From: Rhizophagus clarus
Lineage: Eukaryota; Glomeromycota; Glomeromycetes; Glomerales; Glomeraceae
Direction of reading: 5' to 3'
Length of the DNA stretch: 64,000 nt
NCBI GenBank assembly: GCA_015698045.1
Contig: BLAL01000197.1
Coordinates: 62,001-126,000, forward strand
A program made the position numbers and the translations under genes. How positions within the stretch are numbered: position 1 is the stretch's first letter; each line of letters begins with the position of its first letter. Of this stretch, positions 23,880 to 36,631 are shown piece by piece. The notes beneath the pieces were generated by a model. The model searched no databases and was not told the DNA's origin. It saw only the letters and a program-made list of their open reading frames with translations.

Positions 23880-24252
23880 ATTAGAAACTTTCTTCTATTG
23901 TATAATTAATTAATTATTTTTTTTTTTTAATTTCTTTTTCACAATTTGCGATTTTTGATGTAAATATAAATTTATAATCAACAAATAAAAATATTGAAAT
24001 AATGATGTAACATGATATATTATTATAATCTATTTATATTTATAATTTTTATTTTAAAATTTGCACGAATTAGCTTGTACAATAGCACAAAATGATTTAA
24101 TTTGCGTAATCGCGCGAAGTGGCTTGGTTTTCCGCGATTTTTATTAGCGCATTGAAACAACAAGTTTTTGACTGAAAATTTATTCACTGATTTTTATTGC
24201 ATGTGGATTTATAGTAACGGATTCTGTCTAAAATACCATTGTACAAAAAATA

Positions 24253-24417
24253 ATTATCACTGTTTTCAAATGGTTGATGCCGTTAAGTTTGGAAGAAAAA
24301 AAAAATTGAAAACAGAACGAATACAAGACAAAAAATGGACGAAAACAGGACGTATATCGGTATTTGAATATTTAATCATAAATAAATAATATCAACCATT
24401 TTGAAAACGGCGATAAT
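24253..24417. repeat. Inverted-repeat element (MITE-like hairpin)
   Basis: Arms attatcactgttttcaaatg (extended by gttgat; 24253-24278) and its near complement (24391-24417, atcaaccattttgaaaacgg extended by cgataat) match at about 24 of 27 positions with one gap, enclosing about 112 nt. The overlapping + frame 24168-24389 is not a convincing gene. Confidence 0.5.
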
Positions 24418-24799
24418 AAATGAATAAATTCATTAAAAATTAATGTTTGATGACTATTTGACTTGTATAAAACTATTTGTTTATTTAATCAAGCCGAATA
24501 ATCGATTGTTAATCGAGTTCAATTAATCATTCACAATATTTGTGATCGAATAAAATCGATTTTCACTTAATTGATGACTATCTAATCGATCAAATTCTTA
24601 AAAATCTAATTCCGCTTCCTAATTTTTTATAAAAAAAAAGAACAGTGAACGTAGACAAATAATCGATTATACTTTTAAACTTAATTTTTAATGTTGCGGG
24701 AGAAATAATAATGTTTTCGACTTTAGTACAAAAAAAAAAATATAAAACCTTGAAGATTAAGGATAGTACTAAACGATCTGACTCTTGAATGTACACACT

Positions 24800-26399
24800 A
24801 AGGGATACTCCGGTATACTGGTACCCAGGTGATTGAAACTAAAAGAGTGCAAGAAGCGTGAATATTTCAATTAACCCTCTATAATTGCCCAGAAGCGATG
24901 CATGGATCAAACCTGTGGTTAACAACAAACCTGCAGATATGTTAGTGACGCATAACATTAAAAATGGTGTTAAAAGCTACAAAGCAATACGTGCAGCTTC
25001 AGGTTAAAGAATCTTGTTAGCTTACTTCAAAAGATTTGTGGATTATCAATTCGTCAAGGTTTCAAATAATGAATGTTAGTTACAAGTCAGGTCATTGAAA
25101 CAAAAAAAGGTGAAGAATGTGGAATCACCTATTAGACAAATAAATGGCAATAGAAGACTTGATTCCCGGAAGAAGGACCAGATGGCAGCCCAGTCATCAT
25201 CGAAAACGAATGTAAATTAACATTGTAATAAATTATAAGATATTATAAATAAATCACTCCTTTAGCAAAACAATCTTATCTAAGTTGAAAAAATTCATCT
25301 ACCTATTAGCTATGGACTTTATTCTCACAAACCGTGTTAAGGTAATTTTCTTAAGCCTAAAATTTATAAATCTGAAATAAAGAAAGAAAATGTAAGTACT
25401 AGTACTATTTAACCAAAAAACCTTAACATGAATAGTTGATGAAAACATGATGCATTATGAAATATATTAAGGGCGTCTTTCATAAAGCATCTGTATAACA
25501 AAACTTCGCACACAGAGATTTGTCTCATCAGAGGATTTCTGAAAACAGAGAAGGACGTTCACAGCAGGTTGCCCAAACTGTGGCCACGAAGCGCTTCCAG
25601 TTCTCTGAATCAAAAAAACCCTAATGAAACAAAAACAACTGCTTGAAAAAGATGCCAAACAATATTGGTTTGTTGAGAAAGGTACATAACCATTCCTCCT
25701 CCAGAATGATAGATCTCAACAAAGGGGCTCCTAGGCACCCACCATCTAAGTCAATACACTAATCAGGATGCGCATTGCTAACACCTTTGATTAGGTGCAC
25801 TTGGAGTTGCCTTTCAACAACCTTCACAGCAAGCATTAAATGAAAACAATAGTACCTTATATTTATTATCCAATTGTGATAGTTTTAAAAGGAGGTCTTT
25901 TGTTCCCTAAAATCTTCTAGTGAAGGTGGAACATTATAAAGTCTTCAAACATATAACCAAAAGTTCCTTTTGATCTTCTTATTATGTTCTTGCTCTTCTC
26001 TTAATTTAAAATTAGGTTAAATTAATTAAAGGAATAAAGAATGTCACTACTTCCTCTAAAGTAGAAAAATAAAAGATAAATGAAAAACTGCCTCCTCTAA
26101 AATAGAAAATAAAAAATAAATGAAAAAAAAATAAAAAAATAATAAAAATGTAAAAAGAAAATAGGAAAAAGGAAGTTATTATATATAAAAAAAAAAGACA
26201 AGAGAATTATAAAAGAAAAAAAGAAATTTGAGGATTTTATAAGAAAAAATCTTTGACATATGAGTCATAGTATATATGTTATACAATCATTATGACAAAC
26301 TAATTGTAATATACTAGTTATAATAATTTGTAAAAAAAATTATAAATCTTGAGTCATGTGAGTCATAATATCAATCATTGTGACGAATTAATGCAATTA
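24800..26399 (+). other. Transposon debris of higher GC content
   Basis: No intact gene. A coding-like stretch at about 25480-25690 (+) contains a CPNCG knuckle-type motif and a Lys-rich helix (KKTLMKQKQLLEKDAKQYW). Two related blocks with caggtgattgaaac and caggtcattgaaac lie at 24830 and 25100. Near 26045-26127 a ~46-bp A-rich unit (cttcctctaaagtagaaaa) is tandemly duplicated. The family could not be determined. Confidence 0.35.
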
Positions 26400-27271
26400 T
26401 AGGCTCTACTCACGTGGACTGAAGAAAGCTTCTCAGAAGCCCCAGTTCAGATTCCTATTCAGGAGAAGCGTTCAACTCTAAATCCATTTGCCTAGTGCAC
26501 CAACCATCGTCACGAACGATAACGCCATAATCGTCGATATACCCGATGATCACCGCAGCAATTAACGAAAGTAAGAAGACAAAAAAAAACGGGGCACAGT
26601 TCAACATGTGACGCTAAATAATGACGTAGTAGTCGATAGTTAAAAGACCAATTAAAGACTCATGATTTACGACATACCGTCTCTTGGCCCATGGTGAAGT
26701 TCTTGAACGTCTGAAAGATCGAGGTCGGGTTCTAGAGATCTCGTTTAAGACACAACACAAGTACTAATCGGTATGGGTTAAAATGGTCTTGACACCAATA
26801 ACAGACACGATTTCGTTTTATGAAAATGATAGCGTAAATTAGGTGATGTTGACGTCCGTTGGTACCCTGGTAATTGGAGAACCTCGCCAGACTCGAACAA
26901 GACTTACTAATTTGTTTCTTTTTTTTAGGTAGATTTGGTTTTTTTTTCATTTACTTTTAAGGGGTATAATAGCATTCTGAGGTGTTAAGGTGAGATCTCC
27001 TTCGCCAGCGAGCGATGCAAATGGATGAACGTAGATGTTCAAAGAACCAAGAAGAAGTTTGTGGATTCCTGTTCCCTTTTATTTTCCTTTTCCTATCTTT
27101 TTCCCCTTCCCTTTAACCGTCCCACTTTTTTTTACCGGGACTCTTTTCAGGTAGCCCAGTCTCACTAATGTCCTTTCATAGTTTAACATTTGTAGTTATG
27201 TGTATATGTAATTAATTTTACATTAATAAAGCACTGCCTATGACGCGGCTATCTTCAACAAAAAAAAAAAA
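26400..27271 (+). mobile_element. Probable polyadenylated retroposon 3' end
   Basis: The segment is clearly richer in G and C than its surroundings. It ends with AATAAAGCAC (about 27224), a short non-coding stretch and then a run of 13 A (27259-27271), the structure of a retroposed or transcribed 3' end. A 5'-truncated LINE-type insertion is the most economical reading. No reverse-transcriptase motif is visible and no target-site duplication was identified, so the left border is approximate. Confidence 0.4.
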
Positions 27272-28916
27272 ATTTGTTCGTATTGTCCAATAAAAATGTG
27301 ATCAAAAAAATTGCACATGAATGACTAATTTACAAAATCAATGAATAATAACATATGACTTATGATACCCAGCCATTTATCGATCAATTTTTGTCCAATG
27401 TTACAATGAACTATATGTATATTAATAAAAAAAAACTAACACGACCATGCATGAAAATTAATTAATAAGTTAAAAAAATAATATTAGATAAAGTCACGAA
27501 TGGTAAACGAAATATTTATTTTTAGTATTTTTAGTGGCACGATTTATTAAGTTATGTACAATTTACAATATACGTTTAACATATCCACAAGAAAAATTTA
27601 CATAACTATTATGTCGTGTTCACAAGCATTAGAAAGAAGTTTTCTTATTTTATATTTAAATTTTTTTTTTTTTGTATATGTAGTAAAAATAAATATTTTT
27701 TTCGACTGAAAAGAATTTGTCGATTTTTTTTTTTAAAAAAATTTTTTTCAGGTTAGATCTTTGATCAGCTCAATCTTTTTTTTTTTTTTTTTTTTTTTTG
27801 ATAACGGGTTTATTTGCATATTTATTAGTGCGGAAAAAAGATTATTACGAAATATTTGTAGGATATATCAATAAGGAGATAATTTGAATTGACAACAGTG
27901 GATGGAGTTTATTTATTAAGCAAGTTATGAGAAAATCTAAATCGAGCTCACAGTAACAGTAAGTTTAAATACAGAAATACAAAGATTATCGCGCATCTGC
28001 CGGGATTACAACGAAATAAAATTTGAAATTCATTCTTAAAATCATAAACCCCTCTCTTCTTACCCTTGGACTTTAAAAACGTCCGCTTTCCTGTTAAACT
28101 TTATAATACACCTAACAACGCTTATTTAGCTTCAACCAACACATCAATTATAATAATACCCTTGTGACACAGCACCCGATAGTTTTATTAATTCAACGTC
28201 AAATTTTAAATTCTTTTTTTTTATTTATTTTCTGGATTTAATGAATCTATTAACAAATTTAATCGACATATCTATTCCCTATTTTCCTTTATCAATAATT
28301 CACATTTACTTTTTATGCAGATGGATCCATTTCCTGGCATCAGTGAATGTAATTTGCTGGTACGAAATTTCGCATGTACCGTTCACTTTCTTAAGGAAAC
28401 ACGCTCTTCTCAACTTCTTCGATTAAAGCTGAGGCTTTTCCTATATTATATACCTGGCAACAGTTCCTCATGATTCAACTATGAGCATATAAAGAATCTA
28501 AAAGTTGTTTATTTTATTTTACTTTCACAGGTGGTAACCTTCAATACAGTAAGTAAGAACTGTAAAGATCATGATCAACAATCCTGTGATATTCCGCATT
28601 AGACGACGTAAAACGACAGTTAGGTTCCGCAAATCCAGAGGTCTCTCTAACAATGAATACAATGATCTCTGATATGCTCTCAAAAGAAGGTTCAACTTTG
28701 CAACCTATATTTATTAACACGAAATCGGACATTATAATCACGTGTAGCTTTAATCTGAAGTCTGAACGATCAATGCTTCAAGCTTTAATAACTTTGGGAA
28801 ATATTTAATGAAAATTCTTCATATATAACATCTACGTCATCAGCCAGTCATACTCCTTCAATAGTTTCTCCTTCAGCAAACCACTACAGCCGCAATCACT
28901 CCCTAATTCCGCTCCT
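27272..28916. other. Gene-poor interval with homopolymers
   Basis: A 22-nt T run lies at 27777-27799. Open frames at 28241-28426 (+) and 28541-28741 (-) are short, unsupported by splice partners or motifs, and are not called. Confidence 0.4.
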
Positions 28917-29036
28917 CCTTTGAAAACTATAAATATTGCTTGCCTGAATATAGTATTCATAACTTAATATTTCAGGTGCCATATAAGTCAAAGCTTCGTT
29001 AGATTTTTTATCAGAATCTTGTAAATCACCTACAGG
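28917..29036 (-). pseudogene. Protein-kinase fragment (subdomains VIII-IX)
   Basis: Forty codons on the minus strand read PVGDLQDSDKKSNEALTYMA, then PEILSYEYYIQASNIYSF. This matches the activation-segment end and helix F of the TKL-like kinases at the right end of the window: TYMAPEIL aligns with PYMAPEVL, and ASNIYSF with AADIYSF (the helix-F Asp is lost to Asn). No G-loop, VAIK or HRD region was found upstream, and the frame breaks immediately downstream. It is a relic of a kinase gene. Confidence 0.6.
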
Positions 29037-29424
29037 TTACATCATCTGAATCGAATCTTACTTTCATAAAAAAAATAAAATTTTAAAAATATTTGAAATC
29101 ATTGCTTTTCATTATAATCTAAAGACAATAAATAAATTATCTAATCAAGTATCAAGTAAAAGAAGTTATTTACTGACTATATTATTATATGCAAATATAA
29201 ATCTTTTTAACCTTTGCCATCTATTCTCAATTGTGTAACGCTCTAAATCAATATTATCCTACACCATATTAAACCGTTAAGTTAACTGTCAACCTGGAGC
29301 AAACGCCCGGTCTTATCGACTAGTAAATATCTTAAAGCAATAATGAATGTGTCTTTAAAACTAAGTGAGAATAATAAAGAAATAATATATTAATACGTAT
29401 GAAACAAAGTATATATCATATGTT

Positions 29425-29500
29425 AATGTATTCGGTTTTTGATGTATCTGTTCTCTTACATAAGATCAATAAAGTAATGCATTTACTAAAAAAAAAAAAA
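29425..29500 (+). mobile_element. Tiny polyadenylated retrocopy with target-site duplication
   Basis: A 76-bp insert carries AATAAA at 29468-29473 and ends in 13 A. It is flanked by agtatatatcatatgtt (29408-29424) and agtatacatcatatgtt (29501-29517), a 17-bp target-site duplication with one mismatch. This is a reverse-transcribed mRNA or SINE/LINE 3' tail inserted by target-primed reverse transcription. The source transcript is not recognised. Confidence 0.7.
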
Positions 29501-29701
29501 AGTATACATCATATGTTGGTTGATTCTTTATTAAAACAAATAATGCCTTGATAAAAATACATCATATATATATAATTTAGATAATAAAAAAATAAAATTA
29601 AAAGAATTAGGATCAGAGATCATTGCTCCTACGATCAATATAGGTCTGTTATTTCTATGTCAAGTGAAAGCTGTATGATATTAATGACAGCCCATATTAG
29701 A

Positions 29702-32700
29702 TTATTCTTTATTCTCATTAAACCATGAATATAATTTTGTTTTACTAGATTTCTCGGTTTTATTCATCCAATTTTCCATTATATCAGGATTTTGATAAAA
29801 ACAGATATAAGATGAATTATTATGTAGTAATTTTCTAAACAAGGAATTATCAAACCTTTCATATTCATCAATAAGTTCCGCTCTGAACATCACAAGTCCA
29901 AGATTTCCATCTTCTTTTGCTCTATTAAATGTGTCGCTATAAAAAAAATTTTTTTTTTTTTAAGTAAACTATTATTTACAAACAAACACGAACACGAACC
30001 TAATAAGGTAAGATAATATTACTTACTTCATTAGTGCAATGATCATATTTAATAAGACAAGAACTAAAACAAAATTTGCTATGAAAGCAAATATTTTTAA
30101 TGGCCCATAATTGTAATCATTCAAATTAATTGTATTCCAATAATATGCGGAAAGTATAGCATCCCATATTGTATCAAAAGGATTATCCGGACTCTGTCCT
30201 GTTAAAGTTAAATTATCTGTTCCATTATTTAACGTGAAAGTTGAAGGTGACGGATCTAAATTAAGAAGTGATGGATGACCAAAAAGGACAAACCTATTAT
30301 AAATGAAATAAAAATTAATTTACTTTTACAGAGTTAACGCAAAAATTTTATAAATAAAAAAAAACAAAAATTACATTGAATGTCCAAATCCGATACATAA
30401 AATAAGCATAAACGCAATAAATGGTATAATCTTTTTTAAAATATTTCCAAATATATATATAATTATTGCTATTTCTGTAAATAATCGTAACCAAAGGAGC
30501 TTGAGAAAATAAATAACAATTTATATAAGTATTTTTATATTTGATATAAAATATGCAAATAATCATGAATATTGTACATACCAATTCGGCCCAAAGTATT
30601 AGTATGGTTGTCGTTACTAAAATAACAATGTCTTCATCATTGATTCCAATTGGTTTGCCAAATGACTTTACAAATAGCAATGTAAAGACAATTATACCCA
30701 ATGTGATACTGCACAAATCAAACACGTTAAATAATGTAAAGTATTTGATTTTATATTTTTTCATTTGCATAAATTCAATTTTTAATAAATACAATCCAAC
30801 ATAATAAAAAATTCCAACCATTATCATATTCGTAGCATTGTGCTTATTCTTATCATCATCATCACTTAAGTAAAGTTGTGAAAGAAATGAAAATAAGAAT
30901 AAGAATATTATGTATTTTATTAAAGGTATCATCCAAAATATTTTTGCCTGCTCCCATCTTGAAGTCATAACTGCTTCGATTACCGGATTATCAAAATATT
31001 TACTCTTACATCCAACTGAAAGGAATGGCTTAAGATTTCTATTTTCTAAATTTTTGTAATTAGGCGGGAGTAAGATTTTCCCCAAATAATACAAATAGTA
31101 AGAAATTATTCTCAATATTCCTCTAGGTTTTTCTTCAATATTTGAATCATAAGTTGTAAAATTCGGAACAACATAAATATTGGATAATTCTTCATCTCTA
31201 TAATATATATACATGTATATCAAAATAAATAACAATGATAAAATTAAAATTAATTTGTTATTAATCAATATTTACCTTATTTTTTGGTATTCAAAAAAGG
31301 TTGAAGATTTTGTTGGTATAAGCTGAGTAAGTGGCATATATATTTTAAGGTTTAACGTGTATTCGCTTATTTTAAACCTTCTAATTGGAAATTTGTATTC
31401 CATCATTTTCGTTTCCCCATCAGGTTTACAAGGTTTATTATAATATAAATAGTGTAATGATTCTATATAATCAGCTGGAAATGCAAGAATCATTTTAATA
31501 ATGAAATGATGATAAATTAACAACAGTTAAATAAATTAATTAGGTTAGAAACTAAAAAATATTATTGCATAATAAACATACCAGACAATTTCGGAAGAAG
31601 TTTTGTGACATTAATCATCCAACCAATGTGATTCATAGATTTTAAGGAATAATATTCTAACAGATATGCCAGCATAACAGCATCTCGACCTATTAATAAA
31701 AATTATTTGTCAATATGTTAATTAACGTATTATTTTTAATTTACAAACGCTTACCTTGACAAAATTTTAAAGTTAATTTCAAATCATTAGCTGATTTTAA
31801 ATTTAAATCATCGTTCTCTAATCTAAAATCATGATATATACTATCGTCATAATACGGATAAGAGACATATTTATTTTGAGGTCTGTGTAAATCTTTTGCG
31901 TGGCCTTCAACATCAAACAGGATATGTTTAATCAAAGAAAATGAACGTGAATAAATTAGATACGCCATTAAAGGATATTGAACCTCCAAAAGCTTCCAAT
32001 CTTCGGGATTATCTTTGATAAAGTTTTTGATAATTGTTCTGGTTCCTCTAATAAAGTTCTTGTATTTTTCTTTGGAATGAATACTATGATTATATAAGTA
32101 AACCAATGATTTACATGCGTCAGTTATAATAGCAGTCTTGTCATCTATCTGAAATTTAGACACTTTCTCTTTAATGTTGTCATGTATGAAAATATAAACA
32201 AGATTCGAATTTTCAAAATCACGAAAACTTTCGAAATCTTTAAATTTTTTAGTCGTGTGTTTCCATAATTGAATGCTATTTCGACCAATTATAAGAAGAA
32301 GCTTATTATCATTAAGAAATTTAGCACGAATTTTGTTTGTCATATTACTATTATTCCATGGTTCTAGTTCACGTAAACAATCATACTCTCCATACGTCTG
32401 CTCATCAATTAAAGTGTCATGAGGGGTTGTTTTTATAGGTATCTTCGATATAAATTTATCGTTACTAACAAAAACTATTTCTCCATTTATCTTTGTTAAA
32501 GTTTGACAACGCGCATCATACTTTAATATGGTATCGATATCGTCATTTGATAAAGTAGTGTTATTACTAAAAGTATCTCCTAATTTATATAAATCATGAC
32601 ATGTCACAATTCTATCATTACTTTCATCAATATCTTTTCTTTCTTCAATAATAAATAATTTATCATCAAAAAATCCTAAAAATTTAACCCTACAAGTATC

Positions 32701-33911
32701 ATTAGAAGTTTTTGAAACAATTTCAAGACCACTTTCCATTAAATAAATTGTAGTGATATCATCTCCACAAGAATAAGCAAATAATCTTGAATCATCAGAT
32801 ATTGCAAAAATTCCAGGTTCATTGTCTCTTGAACTCAAAGTACCTTCACCATTACATCTATAAAAAACGTTCACTAACTGTAAAGTAATAATATTGTATA
32901 TTTCAATATTTTGTATATGTTCATTATAATTTGTATCAACAATTAAGAATTCTTGATATCTAGATTTCGCAAGATATTTCCAATTGAGTTTTGCGTCTTT
33001 GATATTTTCTAGTTCCTTAAATAAATTTTCAGGTAATAAATAACTATTTTCTTCAATCGAAAAACTATTTTTATTTAGTTTAATATTAATCTTTTGTATT
33101 TTAATATAATTCATACAAACAAGTATAACACTGTTCTTTGGAGTACTGTTAGTTTTTTTCAAAAATCCAATGACTCCACCAAGACGGCTCTTATGGATAA
33201 GAATAGGTTCATCGTTATTATCAAATGAAAATTTAAAAAGTTTTGTCGTTCCCTCGCTAGAAATCCAGGATAATCGAAATTGCTCAACATCATCTTTATC
33301 TGTGACATAGTAAGATAAACAGAGACGAATAAAATAACATAAAATGAATAAAACAAAAAGACAGACCAAAGTTACACTCCAAGGGATAGGAAGAAGCAAA
33401 AAAATGATAAAAATAAGGAAGAAAAAAACAAGACAATAAGGAACGAATAATTTGACAAATTTTCGTAATAATTGTATGAACATATCTAACACAATTTGAA
33501 AATTATAAACTTTTTCATTTTCTTCTTGATACATGTCTTCTTCAGTTATACAAGAAATTGCAACAAAGCAAATGTCATCGTCAATGATATCCGAAACTGC
33601 CAAAGACCATCCAAGAATATTAAGTAGACCCTTATCAACGGATTTATCATCAATGTTTATTGTTTTTATTTCCCTTGAATCTAAATCATTTTTCTCATTT
33701 TTCATAACCTTTTTAATTGTTATAAAAGATTCACCTGCAAAAATGTTTAATTTTTATTTATTTATTTCTTAATAGAAACCATATAAATTTATTACAACTT
33801 ACATGGAATAAACGTTGCCACAATCGAACCATCCGGGCTAACGGCCACATAATTAATTTTTTCTCCATATGCACAGTTCCTACTTTCTAGATCAACGTAT
33901 TCTTTATCCAT
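29702..33911 (-). CDS. WD40-TRP-like ion channel protein, paralog B (8 exons)
   Basis: Exons 33911-33803, 33734-31755, 31689-31582, 31474-31276, 31197-30582, 30499-30375, 30293-30027 and 29936-29702 give 1212 residues without interruption. Exon number and intron phases match paralogs A and C. The WD40-like half starts NYVAVSPDGSIVATF and carries the membrane hairpin (FVKLFVPYCLVFFFLIFIIF, then a second helix). The pore region reads DNPFDTIWDAILSAYYWNT, and S6 contains LLNMIIALM followed by DTF. The cytoplasmic C-terminus stops about 36 residues earlier than in A, directly after LYSWFNENKE; the lost tail suggests a recent truncation. The fourth exon is 27 nt longer than in A. It is presumably a membrane cation channel; ligand and partners are unknown. 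Confidence 0.8.
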
Positions 33912-33995
33912 GTCTTCAATTTCATTCGTATTTTCTTTCTTAATAATGAAATATGAAAACTGAGAATTAAGTAAAAATTTTTTTTATGCGAAACA

Positions 33996-34020
33996 ACACG
34001 TCTATGATTTATGTGATTAA
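33996..34020 (-). promoter_or_regulatory. Upstream block shared by channel genes B and C (B copy)
   Basis: On the minus strand TTAATCACATAAATCATAGA continues with CGTGT. It matches the block upstream of gene C (41359-41387) and sits 85-110 bp before the start codon. It probably marks the core promoter or transcription start region; gene A lacks an obvious copy. Confidence 0.45.
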
Positions 34021-34087
34021 GGATCAGCAGACTGCATATGTTAATCCTTAAGCCCCAGGCAGTGACGATGTCCGGAACGGATAACAA

Positions 34088-35212
34088 AAGAAAACAAAGT
34101 CTAACCTCTCAAAATTTTACTATGATAACCTGCCTCGATATTTAGCCAAAATGTTTAGAGTGCATAAAAACCCATAAATGCATGCATAGTTTTTTGTTAC
34201 AGAAGAGTGGGACGTAGTGCGGACATGTTCGGGACTGCCCGAGGGATAGAAATTTTATGAACTTTTAAACATCACCTAAAATTTACCGTTTTATTGATTC
34301 TTAATAAAATTTCAATGGTTTTTATAATATATGATTAAAAATTTAAGTAATATAATTTTTTAATAATTACACAATAAAAAGACAATTATTGCTGTTAATA
34401 ATTAATTAGACAAATTAATAAACAAAATAATGGATTTTCAGTATTAGAAATCTTTCTTGAATAGATTATTAAATATTTTTATATAATTATTATCGTACAA
34501 ATATATTCCCGTTAATATGAGTGATCATCATAATGCAATTTTCTTTAAAAAAATAATGTTATCATATGCGCAATATTAAACTTTATGTTAAGTAGATATT
34601 TGCGTGAATGTTTTTTTTTTCGGCAAGTTTTGTCATTCTTGAGCCGATCATAATGTACTTCTGATTTAAACAGAAATGCAAAACTCATCAACACTTCTTA
34701 TAAGATCTGGCTAATTATGTTCTAGACTTCTAGTGTGTGTATTTGTTGTCCAAATCTGGTAAATAAAAAATATATATTTATAATTAATAAGTGATTATTT
34801 CGGGATGGGATAAAAGCTTCATGCAACTCTACTATACTAACTTAAGTATTACAACATTTATTTGTTGCTGATTTATTTGTTTGTATCACCAGCTGCATCT
34901 GTAAATTGGCGTATGTCTTAAAAATTTAATTTTTCCAAATCGGGATAAAAAATAAAGGTCTGTGTATTACAAAATCGATTCTTGTGCAATAACCGAAAAT
35001 GTGTGTTTCAATAAATATGTCTGCCAAGAAAAAATAATGAAAAAAAAATTTACATTAAATTTTGATATTTGATAGTTTCAGCCAATAAAAGAATGATAAC
35101 TCCGTACGTCCAATGAGCTGTGATACTGCGGTTGAGCCGCCGCAGCTTTACACCACATATTATAACACACCACATGATTGCTCCCTTACTGCGGAAAATT
35201 CTCATTTTTGAT
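34088..35212. other. Intergenic interval
   Basis: No gene recognised. A small inverted repeat TCGGG-ACTG-CCCGA lies near 34229. The rest is AT-rich. Confidence 0.5.
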
Positions 35213-35950
35213 CCCAAAATTCATGATCTACATATACTTTGTCTACTCGTTCACGTCGCCTACTCATGCATGTCTTTTTGAACTTTTCTTCAAAATTCTT
35301 TTTAAGCTCATTGACGATTTGTCCGTATAATATGAACTGCTTCTTAATCCTAATCACCCATACGGCCATACTTCCCCAAACTTTTCTATTTTTTCCTCTG
35401 TCTTGCCATGTCGTGTTTCTCGCTCATTGTGTTAATACTTTTTTGTTCCTTGAAATTGTATCATTTGGTGAGCGATTATTAATTATTCATTTTTCGTCTT
35501 CAATCTTCTTGCCTTTTTCAGTACTTGACCTTATCTTTTGCTGCGTCCCCCGCAGCCATCCTCGTTTTGTTTCCCTAGCAACTTGCCGTATTATTTCTAT
35601 AAAAACTCTTTCTACTCGATTTATAGAGAATACTATTTTGGGGCGAACTTCTTCTTGTATTTACAAAGTTTTATAAGTTCCTTCCCAAAAAAAATTTTTT
35701 CTTTATAGAACTTATACCCATATTCTGTTTCATTATACGTGCTTTCTATTTTTGTCGTTATATTTTACTCTCTTAGTCATCTTGTTGGCTTTTTTTCGTT
35801 TTTTTGTTTCTGGAGAAATTCTTGGCCAAACGAGAAAGAGTTTTAACTATTTTCTTCTTATTAAGACAAAATTTCTTCTTTATATGCTCTATAGTTATGT
35901 CAAGCACAAAACAATTTTTAACTGCATTAGATTTTAAAATGAAATAACCG
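35213..35950 (-). pseudogene. Decayed coding-like region, family not recognised
   Basis: The minus strand has three long open stretches in different frames with a hydrophilic, protein-like composition. In order they are NAVKNCFVLDITIEHIKKKF (about 35930-35770), RPKIVFSINRVERVFIEIIR with VARETKRGW (about 35670-35500), and NTTWQDRGKNRKVWGSMAVW continuing into KKQFILYGQIVNELKKNFEE (about 35435-35215). The + strand frame of 145 codons (35239-35676) is Phe/Leu/Ser-rich and is best explained as antisense. The frame changes may be introns or decay; no donor or acceptor pair was convincing. Confidence 0.35.
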
Positions 35951-36286
35951 AATGGATGACGCTATCAAAAAAATTAAATATTGTAACCAAAACAGTTTAT
36001 TATAATAACGATAAAGTTTAGCATCCAAATATCTTTAAAGCTAGTATTAATGTAGTCAACTCATTATTTCAGTATAAAATGGCATAAAATAGTATTAACT
36101 ATATTTAATGTAAACTTGAAAATTTAGCTAAAGTTGTTTTATAATTCGCTTTTACTTTTTTTGTTAAAACAAATTTATCTTGCTAAAGTAGTAACTGGAA
36201 TGTAAAACTGCCCTAAATTTACCAAAAATCAGAAGAGTTTATTTAAATAATTATCCTTCAATATAAAAATATTTAGACGACAAGAT

Positions 36287-36631
36287 CAGGGACGGCTCGA
36301 TCACGTTCATTAACCGGTCATAACCGAAATCTTTTAACCTACATATTATTTTTATTAGTAATTAAACCTTCCTATAATCACCGAATTTCAGTTACAAGTA
36401 ATAACTTTGGTCAGATATCATAATTTTGACCAGCATTACCAAATCGTACAATTTCAATAATAAAATTTTTGGTGTATGACCGATATCGGTGACCGACCGT
36501 TTAACCGACTGTCTTACCAAAGACCTTTTTTAACGAATTTAATCAAAAAAATTGTTTGGTTAAACGGTCGGTTTATCAAAGGCTCTTACCTCCGACCGAT
36601 GACCGAGCGTGATCGACCGTTACCATCCCTA
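36287..36631. mobile_element. hAT-type MITE, 345 bp
   Basis: Left end CAGGGACGG..CTCGATCACG and right end CGTGATCGACCG.. CCATCCCTA are inverted repeats (right end reads TAGGGATGGTAACGGTCGAT on the other strand). Flanking 8-mers gacaagat and ctcaagat agree at 6 of 8 positions, as expected for an old 8-bp target-site duplication. The interior holds a 14-bp perfect inverted repeat (CCGACCGTTTAACC / GGTTAAACGGTCGG) and the palindrome CCGATATCGG. It has no coding capacity; mobility would need a hAT transposase in trans. Confidence 0.7.

Noticed and set aside
25467-25658. Minus-strand 63-codon frame
   Set aside because: The + strand has the more plausible motif (CPNCG and a Lys-rich helix); neither strand yields a full gene.
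35239-35676. 145-codon + strand frame as a membrane protein
   Set aside because: The minus strand carries hydrophilic, protein-like sequence; the hydrophobic + frame is what its antisense would give.
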